From contig OX439131.1 of assembly GCA_949318235.1 (NCBI GenBank), positions 44,153,226-44,217,225 of the forward strand: a stretch of DNA of 64,000 bases, given 5' to 3'. The notes beneath the pieces are model-generated. The model was not told the DNA's origin and made no database searches. It was given only the letters and a program-made list of their open reading frames with translations. Positions 28,294-41,436 of this stretch are shown piece after piece; position 1 is the first letter of the stretch, and every line of letters begins with the position of its first letter. This stretch comes from Ecdyonurus torrentis (Eukaryota; Arthropoda; Insecta; Ephemeroptera; Heptageniidae). The translations under genes and the position numbers were made by a program.

Positions 28294-28619
28294 TTAAAGG
28301 CATATAAAACATGAAAACATAAACATTTATATCACAAAACACTTGATGGGACTTACATAAATAACGTTAGTTAGTCTGAACACCTAACTGTAGCTCCGTA
28401 GCAGTGATCAGAAAATTTCGATTTATGCAACCCGCACAACATTTTTATACTAGTTTTTGCATGTTATAAACAGAAATATTCACGCAAATTGTATACTTTA
28501 CATTTTTTTCAAGCTCTTTTGTGGGGCCACATTTACATTCTGATAAAAATTATCATTAGTTTTGTAGATCCCATTTTGTGTTTATAGAACATGTTCTTTC
28601 ATGTTTTCTATGCCTTTAA
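28294..28619. mobile_element. Family B TTAA element, copy 2
   Basis: Second full-length copy in the same orientation as copy 1, bounded by TTAA. It shares the end repeats and the internal GTGGGGCCACATTTACATTC block. The TGACGTCA site of the other copies is deleted here. Confidence 0.85.
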
Positions 28620-28976
28620 GAAATTAGGAACGCAAAGTAATAAATTTTAATTATTAAATAAAATGTCAACTTCAAATTAAAACTGAAGTAGACGTTTCGT
28701 AGTAAAATACCAGAATTTAAATATATACTTGGCTTCTATTTTAAACTGTATAAAATATTTAACAAGTTGTTTGTATTATCGTCTATGTATTCAAACTTTT
28801 CATCTTAAACTGAATTTGGCTAGATATAAATATAATGTGGGAACTAGTTTGTTTTTTTTTTATAATTTTGCATATCAATATATATTTACCTTATTAAAAT
28901 CGCAAATCTGTTTCCACTCAAATGTATATACAAAATTGTTCTATCAAATAAAAATAATTGAATTTAATGGTAGGTA

Positions 28977-29528
28977 TAATGAATAGAGAGCGCAGAAATA
29001 GTTTTTCAACTATTTGCGTTTCGGGTGCTATTTTAATTATTTAACCAGATCTCCATCGATCCATTAAATTGTAACCTTTTAACCCCATCTAAAAATCACC
29101 TATTTAACCTATTTCATAAAAAACAACTATTTCAACATTTTTCACCTATTTGTCAACTATTTTCATCTTTTTTTCATAATTTATTAAAAACGTGTACATT
29201 TCTAAAGTAATTTGAAAAAAATATATTTTTTTTGAAAGAAACAAAAACTTTTTTTTATTTTTAACTTTTTTTTATTTTTTTAATTTCCTTAGAAATGTAC
29301 ACGTTTCCAACAAATCATGAAAAAAATATTGAAAATAGTTGAAAAATAGGTGAAAAATGTTGAAATTGTTGTTTTTCATGAAAATATAATAAAATAAAAA
29401 GCAACTATTAAATCAACTATTTCTTAAAAATCACCTATTTTACCACCTATTTTTCCCCAAAAAAACACCTATATAGTTAACTATTTTGGGGAAAAAAACA
29501 CCTATTTCTGTGCTCTCTAGTAATGAAT
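28977..29528. mobile_element. Foldback element with 8-bp TAATGAAT duplication (hAT-like)
   Basis: TAATGAAT occurs directly outside both ends (28977-28984 and 29521-29528). The enclosed 536 bp has terminal inverted repeats AGAGAGCGCAGAAATAG / CTATTTCTGTGCTCTCTAG. A second inner pair (GTGTACATTTCTAAAG with TTAGAAATGTACACG) gives an overall foldback. Exact 8-bp duplications are the hallmark of hAT transposons; the lack of an ORF makes it non-autonomous. Internally, ACCTATTT / AAATAGGT words recur. Confidence 0.8.
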
Positions 29529-29625
29529 GTTCAATGTAAGGCAATCATAATTTTTTTTTTTTTACTATTTGTTTACTGAAATAAATAAATAATAGGACTC
29601 AATTATATACGTTTTTATATTTTCG

Positions 29626-29813
29626 ATGTTTACTCGTCAAAGTGAACGAACTACACTTTACAAATTTTACTCAAAGTGAACGATCTGCGTTTGGCGCTTC
29701 TACGTCTTTTACCATGAGAACTAGATGGTAGAACTTGGAACTTGTAAACTGTAGAAGGGTAATTTTTTACAAAATTTGTAAAGTGTAGTTCGTTTACTTC
29801 GACGGGTAAGCAT
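29626..29813. mobile_element. 188-bp foldback element
   Basis: Arms start ATGTTTACTCGTCAAAGTGA and pair through ACGAACTACACTTTACAAAT. The loop near 29680-29760 includes TTTACCATGAGAACTAGATG. It has no ORF and a single copy here. It lies about 100 bp from the preceding hAT-like element. Confidence 0.7.
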
Positions 29814-30222
29814 CAATTTGTTCATGTATCCGTTATTAATTACAGATATATCAATTTCATTTTAGTTTATTTTTTTAAAATCAATTATTATTTCCTCCTT
29901 GTAAAAAATATTAAAATGTATTAAAACAATTGTGTTACAAAAATAGCAATTTCTCTGTGACACTTTTAAAATAATGCTCCTCCATTAAAAATTATTATCA
30001 AGTGGAGTGGAAATACTCGTCACGTGATTTTAATGCCTTATTTTCATTGGCTTTTACTGTTTATGCTATATCAATAGGGTAACGTTCCAAAAGTTTTTAA
30101 AATTGCTAACACATGAAATGTATATTTTAATATATCAAGTTGAAACACATAATAATTTATATCATATTTTGTTATTTTTAATTCTAAATATGGATGCTTG
30201 CTCACTTTATAATTGTAAAGGA

Positions 30223-30264
<42 letters not shown>

Positions 30265-31020
30265 GCAAAAACATGTTAATAATAACAAACAGTGGAATAA
30301 AATATGAAATGAATTACATATCCTGTATGAAATTTATTAACAAAATGTGATTTAAAAAATGCTTTCATATAGCCAGCATCAAGAGAGAGAGAGAGAGAGA
30401 GAGAGAGACTGAAAAATTCATTACGTTATCTCAACTATCCTACAAAGTCCAACAAATTTACTTTGCACAACTAACGAAGAAAAATCTTCTACAAAATTAT
30501 TCTGTTCTATTACATTTTAATTTATGTAATACTCAAAAACTATAGAAATGAAAATAGCTATGCTGTAAAAAATTATGAAAAATATTTCATAAATTATGTT
30601 GTTCAACATTGTGGTGCTTTAAAAAAATCATTTACAACATTAGATTAGAATTAATTATTTATTACTTTCATTGTATCGATTTTACGTTGTATGTACTCTG
30701 CTGCAGATGTTTAATTCTTCAATATCAAAAAGTAATTTTGCTTTACATACAACATAGTTTAGTCAAGATGGCTAACTATTCAAAATTTAGATTTTTGTCC
30801 CATATAACTCTATATTAAAGCTGATAGGTCCTTTTGACAGAAATTTTAGAGGTTTATGGCCAAGTTTTCCACCATGGGTCATCATATTGGTAGGGTAACC
30901 CTTGGTAAAAATTTGAGCTTCATCCTCGTCTGACAAGTAAAAATGTTCTCGTGTTCTCTACTTTCCGTGATAATTTATAAAACTTTTTTTTTTTTTATTA
31001 TTTTTTTTTTAGGTTTTATG

Positions 31021-31053
<33 letters not shown>

Positions 31054-33099
31054 CTTCTATTTAATTTAAAACAACCAAATATCGTCCTCCAGTGAATTAA
31101 ATGAAGAACCTTAACTAAAAATAGAACAAATGAAAATAAAACCTTAAAATATAATGTTATTCAAATATTCATAGTCTCTTGGTATTGTTTACGTATACGT
31201 AAAATGCTAATTAATAAAAAAAAAAACTTCATAAAGTAAAATTATTTGTTATGCAAATTTATCCAAATTCTATTTTAATTACTAAAATTTTAAAAGGAGG
31301 AATTGAGACGTATATAATATAATTTAAATATGAATTGAACAATTCATTTACATAAGACATATAAAAAAAACTGTTTTTTTAACTGATAACCAATAACATT
31401 TTGTCGAGTCTTTACAAATAATGTTAAGTCCAAAGCAATTTAATTTAAGTGTTAATATAGCTCAAAGAAAGAGCTATAAATAAATAATATTTTATCGGAG
31501 GAAAAGAAAAATATTTGTGCAGAGGAAAAAAAAAATCATTTGTGCCGAAAAAATAAAATCGATGGTAGTACACTGGTATTAAATTTATTGTCTTAATAAA
31601 TCAAGTAATTAAACAGTTGGTCGTGGAAGTTAAACTTCGCCTCTTTTGTTTTCCAAATCATTAGGTTTTACGAACATTGGGGGGAACACCAAGTTATTGT
31701 GTGAAAACTAGTATTTTTTTATCGCTATAGAATGTTGTTTACAAACTACAGCAACTTAGCTTTTTTTTTGTCAATCGCTTGTACGAAAAATAACACTACA
31801 TAATAATAAATCATAATAACAATAATTTAATCAATCTTTACATTTTTTTTTGTTCACTCTTTAGCGTTTCAAAATAATAATAATACGTCTGTGTTTTTTT
31901 TTTTTTTTTTTTTTTTTTTTTTGTAGCTATAGGTTTGTATTGTATTAGTTAAAAAAAACACCTTATATACACAAAATTTCAATTTCATTCTTTAATTATT
32001 AACAAAACACTATAGAAAAAAATCAACTTTATATAATCTGCTTTGTTCAGGAATTTCTTTTTATTAAATCTCTAATGTTTTAATCCTCCTCCCCTTAAAT
32101 TATTATTCATATTGAGGATTTCTGTATTTACATAACGTTACGTTTCATTATAAAAACATAATAAAACTGTATATTTACTTACAGTAATTACTCATAGTAA
32201 TTTATTAATGAGATAATATTTATTATTAATTACTGCGAGTTGTATGGACAAAAAAAAGCATTTTTTTAAAGTAAACAAAATCAAAATAAATCATAAGTTT
32301 TATAGCTTAAAAGTAATGAAAATTTTTAAGCTTATTAAAAATATATACCTCTAAAAAAAAACTAAAAAAAAAAAACGTAATACGTACATATTTAATTTCT
32401 ATTTACATTGAATATTATTGTTTGAAATATGTTTTGATTATTCAATGTATACGCTAAATACATAATGGTCTTATATAGTGATATTAATTTGTCATTAAAA
32501 TGCAAATTAAATGTACATTTACGTTTATTAATGTGCAGGTGCATTAATCATTAAGATGTCCCAAGAGATTTGTATTGATACGTAATGATTTATGTATATG
32601 TTGGTAATACCATAATAAAGTAATACTTTCATTATGCAAATTTATGTGACCATATACTTATGATGTGATTATATTTATGTTAGTGTGTAAGCTGTATCAT
32701 TACTTTATGTAAGTACTATAAGAATTAAGTTAACCTCCAACTCAATTTGCATAAGTATTTTCCGATTAAAATTTTTATCGTCAAAAAATATAAATAATTT
32801 TAGATAAAGAAAAAACATGCGCCAATGCAGTAAAAGAATGAAACTAGAATTTTTTTTTGGGGGGGGGGGTATTAAATCATGACGTTACCGTGTAGTTACA
32901 GCAATGCTGTTCATATACCCTGTATTCAGCTACTAAAACGACGATCAACTATAGTGTTTTAAATGTAATGCGCATTTTTTATATCAAGAAAACAGGGTTT
33001 ACGAACAACACTATTAATTGCAGACTTCATTCTTACACCAGAGATGGTGAAAAAATATTTTAAAGTATTATGATGCTTTCACGTCACTGCACTTTTCAC

Positions 33100-33165
33100 C
33101 ATCGCATTGCATGGAGCATCTGTCCTTTATTTAGCATTGCAGATTCTACATGTGCCACGCTGGTA
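33100..33165. repeat. Fragment related to the 38.4-kb foldback
   Basis: ATGGAGCATCTGT, GCATTGCAGATTCTACATGT and CCACGCTGG resemble the GAGCATCTAC, GCATTGCAGATGCTCCACGG and TGG parts of the 38448-38648 element in order. Short and diverged. Confidence 0.4.
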
Positions 33166-33370
33166 AAAAAAAATAATAATAATGATAATAAAAGTGCAGA
33201 TAGTTCATTTTGTCCCGAAAACATTGGTTGTTAATTTAAAATTGAAAAAAATGTCATGTTCGATCAATGCAATATTTATCACTAATTTTTTAACAATAAA
33301 AATTTATACTGCAAAGTCCCCTCTTATTTTTATAAACCCAGTTTGTTTTTTGCTATATCAATAGCAGACT

Positions 33371-33831
33371 TGCAAAAGTAGGTTTAGTGATAAAATAAAC
33401 AAACTCACAGCCCAACAATACTAACAAAGTGCTAGCAGACGACTTTGTATTCCTGTCTACATTTAACATGCTTTCTTATGGGGCAATGAAGCAGCTGTAA
33501 CTTAAGTTAAAATTATTTCTCGGAGCTGAAATTTTTACTGTAGCTTGCTAAGCCTTAAAGCTTTTGTTTTCCTAGATTTCAATAATTTGGTTACAAATTA
33601 TTAATTTCACCCAACTGACTTCAAATCCAGGAAAACAAAAGCTTTGAGGCTCAGTAAGCTACTTTATAAATTTCAGCCTCGAGAAATAATTCTAACTTGA
33701 GTTATAGCTACTTGATTGCCCCATAAGAAAGCATGTTAAATTAGGACAGGAACACAAAGTCATCTGCTAGCACTTCGTTAGTATTGTTGGGCTGTGAGTT
33801 TGTTTATTTTCTCACTTAACCCACTTTTGCA
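33371..33831. mobile_element. 461-bp foldback element
   Basis: Arms start TGCAAAAGT and pair over about 200 bp each: CTCACAGCCCAACAATACTA, ATGCTTTCTTATGGGGCAAT and AGCTTTTGTTTTCCT all have inverse partners. The central loop is short (about 33580-33620). No ORF. The arms look better conserved than in most foldbacks here. Confidence 0.8.
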
Positions 33832-34433
33832 CTATAATAAAAAGCAATTAAATTTACTTTTTATTTATTCAGTTCTAGAACAACCTGATACTTCAATATT
33901 GATTTAAAAATAATTTGGTCTAAAATAATGTTTTATTTTTATGAAGTCTTTAGTAGCATTTTAGTATGAACAAATCATTTAATTTTACCTCTAACAAAAT
34001 AAATACATATTAAATTAATAAATATTTTAAACAGGAAAATTTACTTTGAAGTGCTTTTCAAAGTTTATAAATTTAGTTTTGATCTTTATTTTACATAATA
34101 ACTTATATTACAAAATAAATGCAAATATTTTCATGTATCTATTTAATACTCAATTCAAAATATTAATATTTATACATTAATATTAAACTAAAACTAATAC
34201 TTTGAGTATTACAAGTAAAAATAATTCAATTTAATAAACATTAAACAGGAAAAGTCAAATCATTATAGTGTATAATTTTACTTACAAATGACTAAAATGT
34301 CATTTGCCAGTAAACAATAACATTATATAAAGCTAACATATATCATTAATTCATTTTTATTGTTTGTAATATTAATTAATATTAATGTATATACTACTGT
34401 ATTTTAATATATTGTAGTTATTGTACATTAGAG

Positions 34434-34813
34434 AACTTCAACAGAGAAGTGACATCCTCATATTTTAGGCATGCATACGCATTACAGTTAACCTACATCA
34501 CTTTATTTTGAGGCACTAACAGTCCCCAGAACAAGCCATTTTGAGGCACCAATCACAGAGCGCGTAAGCTCACTTTTGACTAGAGAACTTTAACAGTGAC
34601 ATCCCAATGTGTTAGGCAGACCCGTAACACTCATTTCTTTAAACTCGGCAACGCTGGAGATGAAATTACTATATCACGCTCTCTGATTGGCGCCTTGAAT
34701 TGGCCACTTCTGGCCTCTGATTGGTGCTTCAAAAAGCAACGTTGCCAAGTCAAAATTGTGGAGTGTTGCAGTCTGACTAAAACATGGAGATGTCACTTCT
34801 CTGTTAAAATTCT
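34434..34813. mobile_element. Foldback element with an internal repeat of its own end
   Basis: Outer ends AGAGAACTTCAACAGAGAAG and its inverse (ACTTCTCTGTTAAAATTCTCT) form the termini. A second copy of the left end (AGAGAACTTTAACAG) lies inside at about 34580, followed by collinear TGTTAGGCAGACCCGTAACA. Inner arms hold GGCACCAATCACAGAG / CTCTGATTGG pairs. This suggests a tandem partial duplication or one element inserted into another. Confidence 0.65.
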
Positions 34814-35340
34814 CTATATTGTATAATGATCAAAGTATTACCTTACTAAATATTTTGTTTTAATAAAATTACAAATTCAAGCTTTAGAAATTACTAAAAT
34901 AATAATAAAAACAAATGAAGATAATACTCCTTGGGCAAACTAAATAAATAATTCATTACACATAAAATTTAGGTTATATTTTCATATATACGCAACATAA
35001 ATATTTTTTAATTTTAAAGCTTATTTAAAATCTGAATAATTTACCATAATAATATAAAATATATCTTTTTAAAAGTTTTTCAAAACTCATATAATAAAAA
35101 AAAAATGCAATGCTCTGTAAAAAACTACTTGGGGAGTTTTGTGTAATATTTTATGTAATAATGTGTAAAATAGGTATTATCATTCTCTCTTATTTTCATG
35201 TATATTATTTAACATTTATATTTTTTATATACTGTATGCACTACTAAAGTATGTATTGTATGTATTGGAGAAGTAACAGTTATTATTATTATTATTAGTT
35301 AATGTTTTTGGATAACAGTAAATAAATCAATTGAAAATAG

Positions 35341-35540
35341 TTAAGGATTGTATTTAGATTGCTTGTATCTCAAAATCTAAAAAGCAACTTAAAAACTTTA
35401 ATAGTAACAGCTACTTATGATAATATTTTCAGAAAGAGTGATTATCAGATAAGAGAGAAAATAATTATTGAAATTAACATAGGCTCATATGGCCTACAAC
35501 TTCAAAAAATCATAATATAAAATTTAGCATAGTGACTTCC

Positions 35541-35577
<37 letters not shown>

Positions 35578-35687
35578 TTTTTGAAGATACCTTATTCTAT
35601 AATAATGTATCATTGTGCCAAATTTCTGATTTTTATTTCTTTACAACTTTTTAGTTAAATCCTGTTGTAGCTGATTTAACACTTTAA
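35341..35687. mobile_element. Family F TTAA element, copy 3, inverted
   Basis: Inverted relative to copy 2. ACAGCTACTTATGATAATAT matches the reverse complement of the copy 2 segment near 24355-24385, and the block CATAGGCTCATATGG also matches. It is bounded by TTAA (35341-35344 and 35684-35687). A poly-T run near 35546-35574 lies at the same place as the poly-A run of copy 2. Confidence 0.7.
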
Positions 35688-35985
35688 CTCCTAAGTTGTG
35701 GTTCGAACGGTGAAGTTTCAATGTGTTTCAATGTGTACGTTGCCGCTGCAATACGTAGATTGGCCAGGCAGTTTGACCACCTCTCGTCCATAGTGGCGAG
35801 TGTTGCCGTCGTAAGATTTGGTGGTCCGAGCTGCACAGGTCTGGTATTAGGAGCCCAGAGGAGTGTGGTGAAAAAGGTAGAGCCTGTGGTTTGGTAAGCC
35901 ACAGATCATTGTAAGCCCTTTTACTGGAAAGGACATGTCCTGGCCTACCCCGAAAGGGATTATGGCGTCATGATACTTACTTACT
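35688..35985. repeat. GC-richer repeat-like segment with TTAC-type tail
   Basis: A sharply bounded block of higher G+C between family F copy 3 and a (TA)n array. It includes GTCCGAGCTGCACAGGTCTG and CCCCGAAAGGGATTATGGCG and ends in TACTTACTTACTTATTA, a short tandem tail of the kind seen on SINEs or LINEs. A 73-codon minus-strand frame has no recognisable domain. No box A/B promoter could be assigned with confidence. Confidence 0.45.
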
Positions 35986-36014
35986 TATTAATAATACTTA
36001 TATAAATATTATAA

Positions 36015-36019
<5 letters not shown>

Positions 36020-36079
<60 letters not shown>
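36020..36079. repeat. (TA)n microsatellite
   Basis: About 60 bp of TA followed by an AAT-type run. It lies just beyond the GC-richer segment ending near 35985. Confidence 0.95.
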
Positions 36080-36093
<14 letters not shown>

Positions 36094-37322
36094 ATATATA
36101 TAATATATACTTATACTGTATTGCTATTTTTGTAAGTGAGCACTCTAATTTCTGTAATTATATCGGTTTAAAACATTAAAAAAAATTGTAATACAGGTTA
36201 GTTATTTTATAAGTACAGTAAATAGAAACAACTAAATAACTCATGAACCGTTAACTTTAAAGCAAGAAAAGATTAAATTTATATTGAAACTTACGTTTGT
36301 AAATAAAAACCAAAAGCTTTTAAAAGAAACCGATTTAAAACAAACAGAAGAAAGAAAGGAAGAAAAAAAATCTCAATCAAATTGAATTCCGTTTTTAAGT
36401 TTTTCATTTCAGATAAGTGCAGATTTTATTTTATTTTGCATTATGCATGAAGTTTATTCTGTATATGGACCTGGAATCTTTAATTGTATGTTACACTAAA
36501 ATTCTGTCTTTCCTGTTTCTAATATTCTTTCATCCCTATATGTAATATTCTAATTCTGGTACTTTAAAAGCTAAGAATTAAAACGAAAAACTATTCAATT
36601 TTAAATTTTAAATTTCAATGGTTGGTACAGTAAATACAAACTTTTTATATACCAAATCAATTTCATGAAACATTAAATGATTAGTTCAAATGTATAATTT
36701 AGCAAATAATTTGTAAATGTTATTTAATTTTATATTAATATAGTAAAATGTAATATTATTCTAGTACACCAACAGTCTGTACTGTACAAATGTAAGTAGA
36801 TAACTTATGTAATCCAAAGAGGATTCCCGCTGAAAAGTACTGGTCAGCTGGAGACGTGTATTGCGGGTCAAAATTACATTGATCAAATGGGCAACAAAAT
36901 ATAGCTTCCAGGATAAAATAAAATAAAAAGTAACAGAAAATTGGAAAAGAATATTCTATTTGGATTACCTGATCTATCGAAATACTTTAGTTTGTTCTAA
37001 CAAAACTCAGGAAATCTACTTTAATTGATAATATGTCACGTTGACATTTCAATCGTGTACAAATAATAATGTTCATTACATGATACCCCATAAGTCCTTT
37101 AATACGAAATATTCATATAGTCAGGCTTAAAATTGCATTCATACCGGAAGTACTAGTACTTCATTGCAAATAAGCGTTATTTGTGCACAGTTTTGCAATG
37201 ATTGAAGTATTACAGACATATAACAATAAAGAAAGCTAAGAATAATCATAATAATAATGCTATCCAAGAAGCAGGCAGTTTTACTTGCCCGATAAATTCA
37301 TGGTTGTACACAAAGTACAGAT

Positions 37323-37612
37323 AAACAATTTTATTGCATATTATACGTAGAAGAAGTCCTGAATCGATAAATATGCGAATCTCTTACCTTTTAATCATTA
37401 AATATTTTAATTAATTTTTAAAACTCGGGAAATGACGTCACGGTCAGTAACATTTTCCTATGCCCACATGTATAAGGTGCCGACCATGACGTCAATTTTC
37501 AATTTTAAAAATTAAAAATACTTAATGAACTAAAAAAAAAAAGAATTGAAATTTTCATATCAATCAATTTAGAACAATGTCCTCGTTTAGAATATGGATT
37601 AAAATTACCCCC
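37323..37612. mobile_element. Family E foldback element, copy 1
   Basis: Inverted arms around a core with TGACGTCA on both sides (37433, 37487). The right end reads GGATTAAAATTACCCCCTA; the left arm matches after GTCCTGAATCGATAA. There is no ORF. Confidence 0.65.
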
Positions 37613-38447
37613 TAGTTTTTTTTTTCTTCTTCTTCTTTATTATGTTGTTCTAACGTCAGCATTAAAATTCTTATAGGGGGAAAAAAAAGAACAGAACAGA
37701 ACAGAACTGAAACGTAACAGGGACCAAATTGAAAAAAAAGATGATGAACTTTGACGATTATTTCATTGTGTCATTACGTTTTCATTGTTAAATTGTCAAC
37801 GTTTAATTACGTCATTAATGTTAATTCTTTACTACACATGAAACATTAAAAAGCTATAATCTTACCACACAAAAAGTGTATGTGTGTATATTTATATACA
37901 CAACGTCTCGCATATTTCTCTAATAAGAATAATATTAAAACTTTAGTACAACTTTTTGAATGATAAAATTTTTTTTAGTCTTCCTCGAAAATAAAAGCAG
38001 GTTTCAATGTTTATTTTCACTATTTTCATAAAATACATACGGCTAACAGTTTGTAACGTGTAGTTACGAGTAGAAGTGCTGAGCTTATTTTCTTTATTCT
38101 TGTATGTATATGATTCTCGTTTAATTTTACTTGTATTCATGCGCTAGTTTCACTTTACATGTACTCGTCATATAGATTTTCTCCTCTGGGATTTCGACCA
38201 TGTGAAAGTAATCAACATCACTATGTTACGAGTAAATAATGTTATAGGATCGTATATTTACATTTGCATGACCATATCTTTAAAATATCATTTTCCGCTT
38301 GCATGACATTGAAATTTAATTAATTTGACAAATGTTTATTTGACATTATATAAATAAAAAATGTTATTAAAACATATATGTGTGGTGTTTTTGTTTATAT
38401 TTTAAGAATAAAAGTATATCGTACAGTAAATGCCAGTAAATTGCAAA

Positions 38448-38648
38448 CGATGCCTACGCGTCAAAAAGAAGCATCTACACTTTCCAGATTTTCAATGAGT
38501 GGAGCATCTACACTTTCCTCTGCAGCATGGTGAGTGGCCTAGCAGCCATTCACTTAACATTGCAGATGCTCCACGGTGGAAAGTGCAGATGCTCCGCTTG
38601 TCGCACATCTGGAAAGTGTAGATGACTCTTTTAGGCACGGAGGCATCG
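38448..38648. mobile_element. 201-bp foldback element, relatively GC-rich
   Basis: Ends are CGATGCCTACGCGTC and the inverse of GGCACGGAGGCATCG. The phrase GCATCTACACTTTCC occurs twice in the left arm and inverted (GGAAAGTG.AGATG) twice in the right arm, so each arm holds a short tandem repeat. Part of the sequence (GCATTGCAGAT.CT) also occurs near 33135-33165. Confidence 0.7.
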
Positions 38649-40679
38649 CATTGATAGTACGTTTTTTCTCTGTTGTTGTAGTTGTTTACATCCAGCTATG
38701 TTAACTCGGTGTAAAAATTTTAATGTGTAAAAACTATGATTGCAACTGCATACAATCTTCATGGAAAATAATTTTCATTCTATTAAAGTTATTGCACCAT
38801 ACAAGTACTGTATTTCGCCGTATGAACAAATCAACATTAATAAATTACCCGTGTTTACAAGTTGTGTTTACATGGGTGATAAAAAAATAATCTTATATCT
38901 TTTGAACACTTTTTTGTATAAATATCAAGCAACATTTAATTCATGTTAAACGTAATCCATATCATGTTTCTTAGCTATATTTCTAAAATATTTAAAATTA
39001 AAATGAACTCTCTTATGTATGTACATAACACCAGACACACAACAAAAAAAAATTGTCTGAAACAGGAACTTATCTTAAATTAAACAGACTTAAGTTCAAG
39101 TAACGTTAAACATGAAAATAAAGCATTAAACAATGTACAAAATAAAACAATATAAAGCTTTAACACAGCTAAAACGCTTTATTATTAATAATGAAAATGA
39201 CGAGAAAAAAATTAACAAGGGTATTATTTACGATGAAAGAGAATTCATTTAAAAGTTTTCATCCATATTTTTTCTACTGTATTTAAGTAGGATTTTAATA
39301 TCATCATATTCATAACTCTATTATAAAATATATATATATTTAAACAGTTAGATTTGATACTAGAAAAGGCTTTGAGTTTAACTTATAAAACTTATATGGT
39401 CGTAAAAACCACACAGAAAACACATTAAATTGCTATAACTAGGTATAATATATATCGTGAATTTTGCTAAAAGGTTTTCTATCCTGAAAAAAAAAAAGAA
39501 AAAAAAATGTATATTTTTCATATTACACACTTGTCTGCGGAGAATAAAATTTATATCGTGCTTCAGAATGTGACCAACATAGTTTTACTATAACTCGATA
39601 TTTTATGACATACGATTTAGCATATTCTTATTCTATATAGAAGAAGAATTTCAAATAATGTACGCATAAAACTATTTTTATAATATATCACATTGTTTGT
39701 GGTATGAAATATTACTTCTTTTTTGTGGACATGTAATTTTTATATCTATAAACATTGAATAAATTATCTATTGATCGTAAGTAATATATTTTACCAGGTT
39801 GAAAGTATAAATTTGATTTTTTATACTTATTCTATTTCAAGTTGTGAAATTCAATTTAATTTTATATATTACATTGAAACTTATTTGTTAGTGAAGATAA
39901 ATTTAGATACTTATATGTAATACATACTGTAACCTCATACATAATTCAATCCTTTACAAGGAAAAGGTGAACTATAATATAAAATATTACTAAATAATTC
40001 ATATATGAATATAAATGAATTAGAATGAAATGAGGAGGAAAATTTATATCATATTATTTATTTTTATTACGTTTTTTTTTTTATATATTTAATTAAAGTA
40101 GAATGGATTATATTACAAATCTGAATTGTTAGAGTGAGAATGTTTTTGTGTTTTGGAGTATATTTTAATATTTGTTAAATTATTGTTATATGTTGTTAAA
40201 ACATTGTAAAATTATAATTTGAGAACTTCTTCTTTTTTTAATATTATAAAATATTAGTCTGATTGGTTGATTATTAATTTTTTTATATATTTTTTTAATA
40301 TATATTAAATTATATAAAAAAAACTTTATTGTGTAAAACAAATATTGCGATTGAATTTTAGTTTTTGTTGACTTATACTTAAAGAACACTTTATTATAGA
40401 GAAGCCACAGTAAAGTTGTACGTACACAGTGACTATGTTATAGTCAACTATCATTTGTGGTTTCTTCTTAAAATCCTCTTTTTTTTTTTTTCAGCTTCAG
40501 TTTCATAAAGGTTTTATTATCTTTTCCATGTTCAGTTTAAATATTGTAAAGTAGGCAATTTTTGCGGCAGTAATGTCATGCAGGTTGCCTAAGCACCAGG
40601 ATGTTGTTTTTTCCCGAAGTAAATAATAAGCCAAGCCATCAACCGATAACGGCTGCTTGATGATCCATGCAAGCAGAGC

Positions 40680-40684
<5 letters not shown>

Positions 40685-40734
<50 letters not shown>
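40685..40734. repeat. (GA)n microsatellite next to the exon B donor
   Basis: About 25 GA units ending 20 bases from the exon B 5' splice site. The transcript carries it as a CU-rich tract, which could bind pyrimidine-tract proteins (inference). Confidence 0.97.
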
Positions 40735-40738
<4 letters not shown>

Positions 40739-40754
40739 AATTATTTAGACTCAC

Positions 40755-40914
40755 CAGAGCGTCATGACGACATACGGGGTCCAACACCAGATGAAGACCA
40801 ACACAATGATGACCGTCATGCGCAGCGTCCTCGCGCGAGCACGTTCAATGTTACTCATATCACTACGTCTGAGACGCATCCGACCTTGATAACGACCTTC
40901 GCGACTCCAGTCAT
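40755..40914 (-). CDS. Receptor exon B: intracellular loop 3 and TM6
   Basis: The exon is 160 nt (phase 1 in, phase 2 out) and encodes fragment residues 69-122. It starts with a basic loop ([10 protein letters not shown], then RMRLRRSDM), followed by [11 protein letters not shown]. This last part matches the cytoplasmic end of TM6 in GnRH/AKH receptors, where an R-x-R-T-L-(K/R)-M-T pattern is typical. TM6 runs from about residue 101 to 122 and contains WCWTPYVV, the CWxPY toggle-switch motif. The acceptor is TTATAG and the donor TG|GTGAGT, a near-perfect consensus. A (GA)n microsatellite lies only about 20 bases past the donor, inside the next intron. The arginine-rich loop is a plausible G-protein contact and kinase target, which is inference. 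Confidence 0.9.
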
Positions 40915-41242
40915 CTATAAAAACAAAAGAAAATCGTTAATTATTTACGAAACATTAAGCAGGATTCAATATGATTTTTTTTTAAACTTTTTTTTTTAAT
41001 TTAGATACTGAAAGTCTAAAATTTGTCAGAGTTAAAAGATTTTTAATGTGATAAACTACACATAATATATAACAACAACGGCAACAACAACAATGTTACA
41101 ATACGGGAACTAAATATATACGCAAAAAATTTGACAAAATAAAATAAAAACACTTCAGACAGCACTCTTGAATATATATTTGAAGTGTGCATCATTCAAT
41201 TCAATATTGGGTTACATTTATAGGAAAAAATTACAAACATTA

Positions 41243-41436
<194 letters not shown>

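Larger units (their letters stand above)
18536..40754 (-). other. Receptor intron B-C (22 kb)
   Basis: This is the largest intron in view. It holds copies of families B, C, D, E and F, an element with an 8-bp duplication (28985-29520), single foldbacks at 24526-24875, 29626-29813, 33371-33831, 34434-34813 and 38448-38648, long (TA)n arrays, and a purine (GA)n tract near the exon B donor (40685-40734). I found no additional exon of the receptor or another gene in it. Confidence 0.7.

Noticed and set aside
40667..40999. 110-codon plus-strand frame over exon B
   Set aside because: Formed by the GA repeat plus the antisense of exon B.
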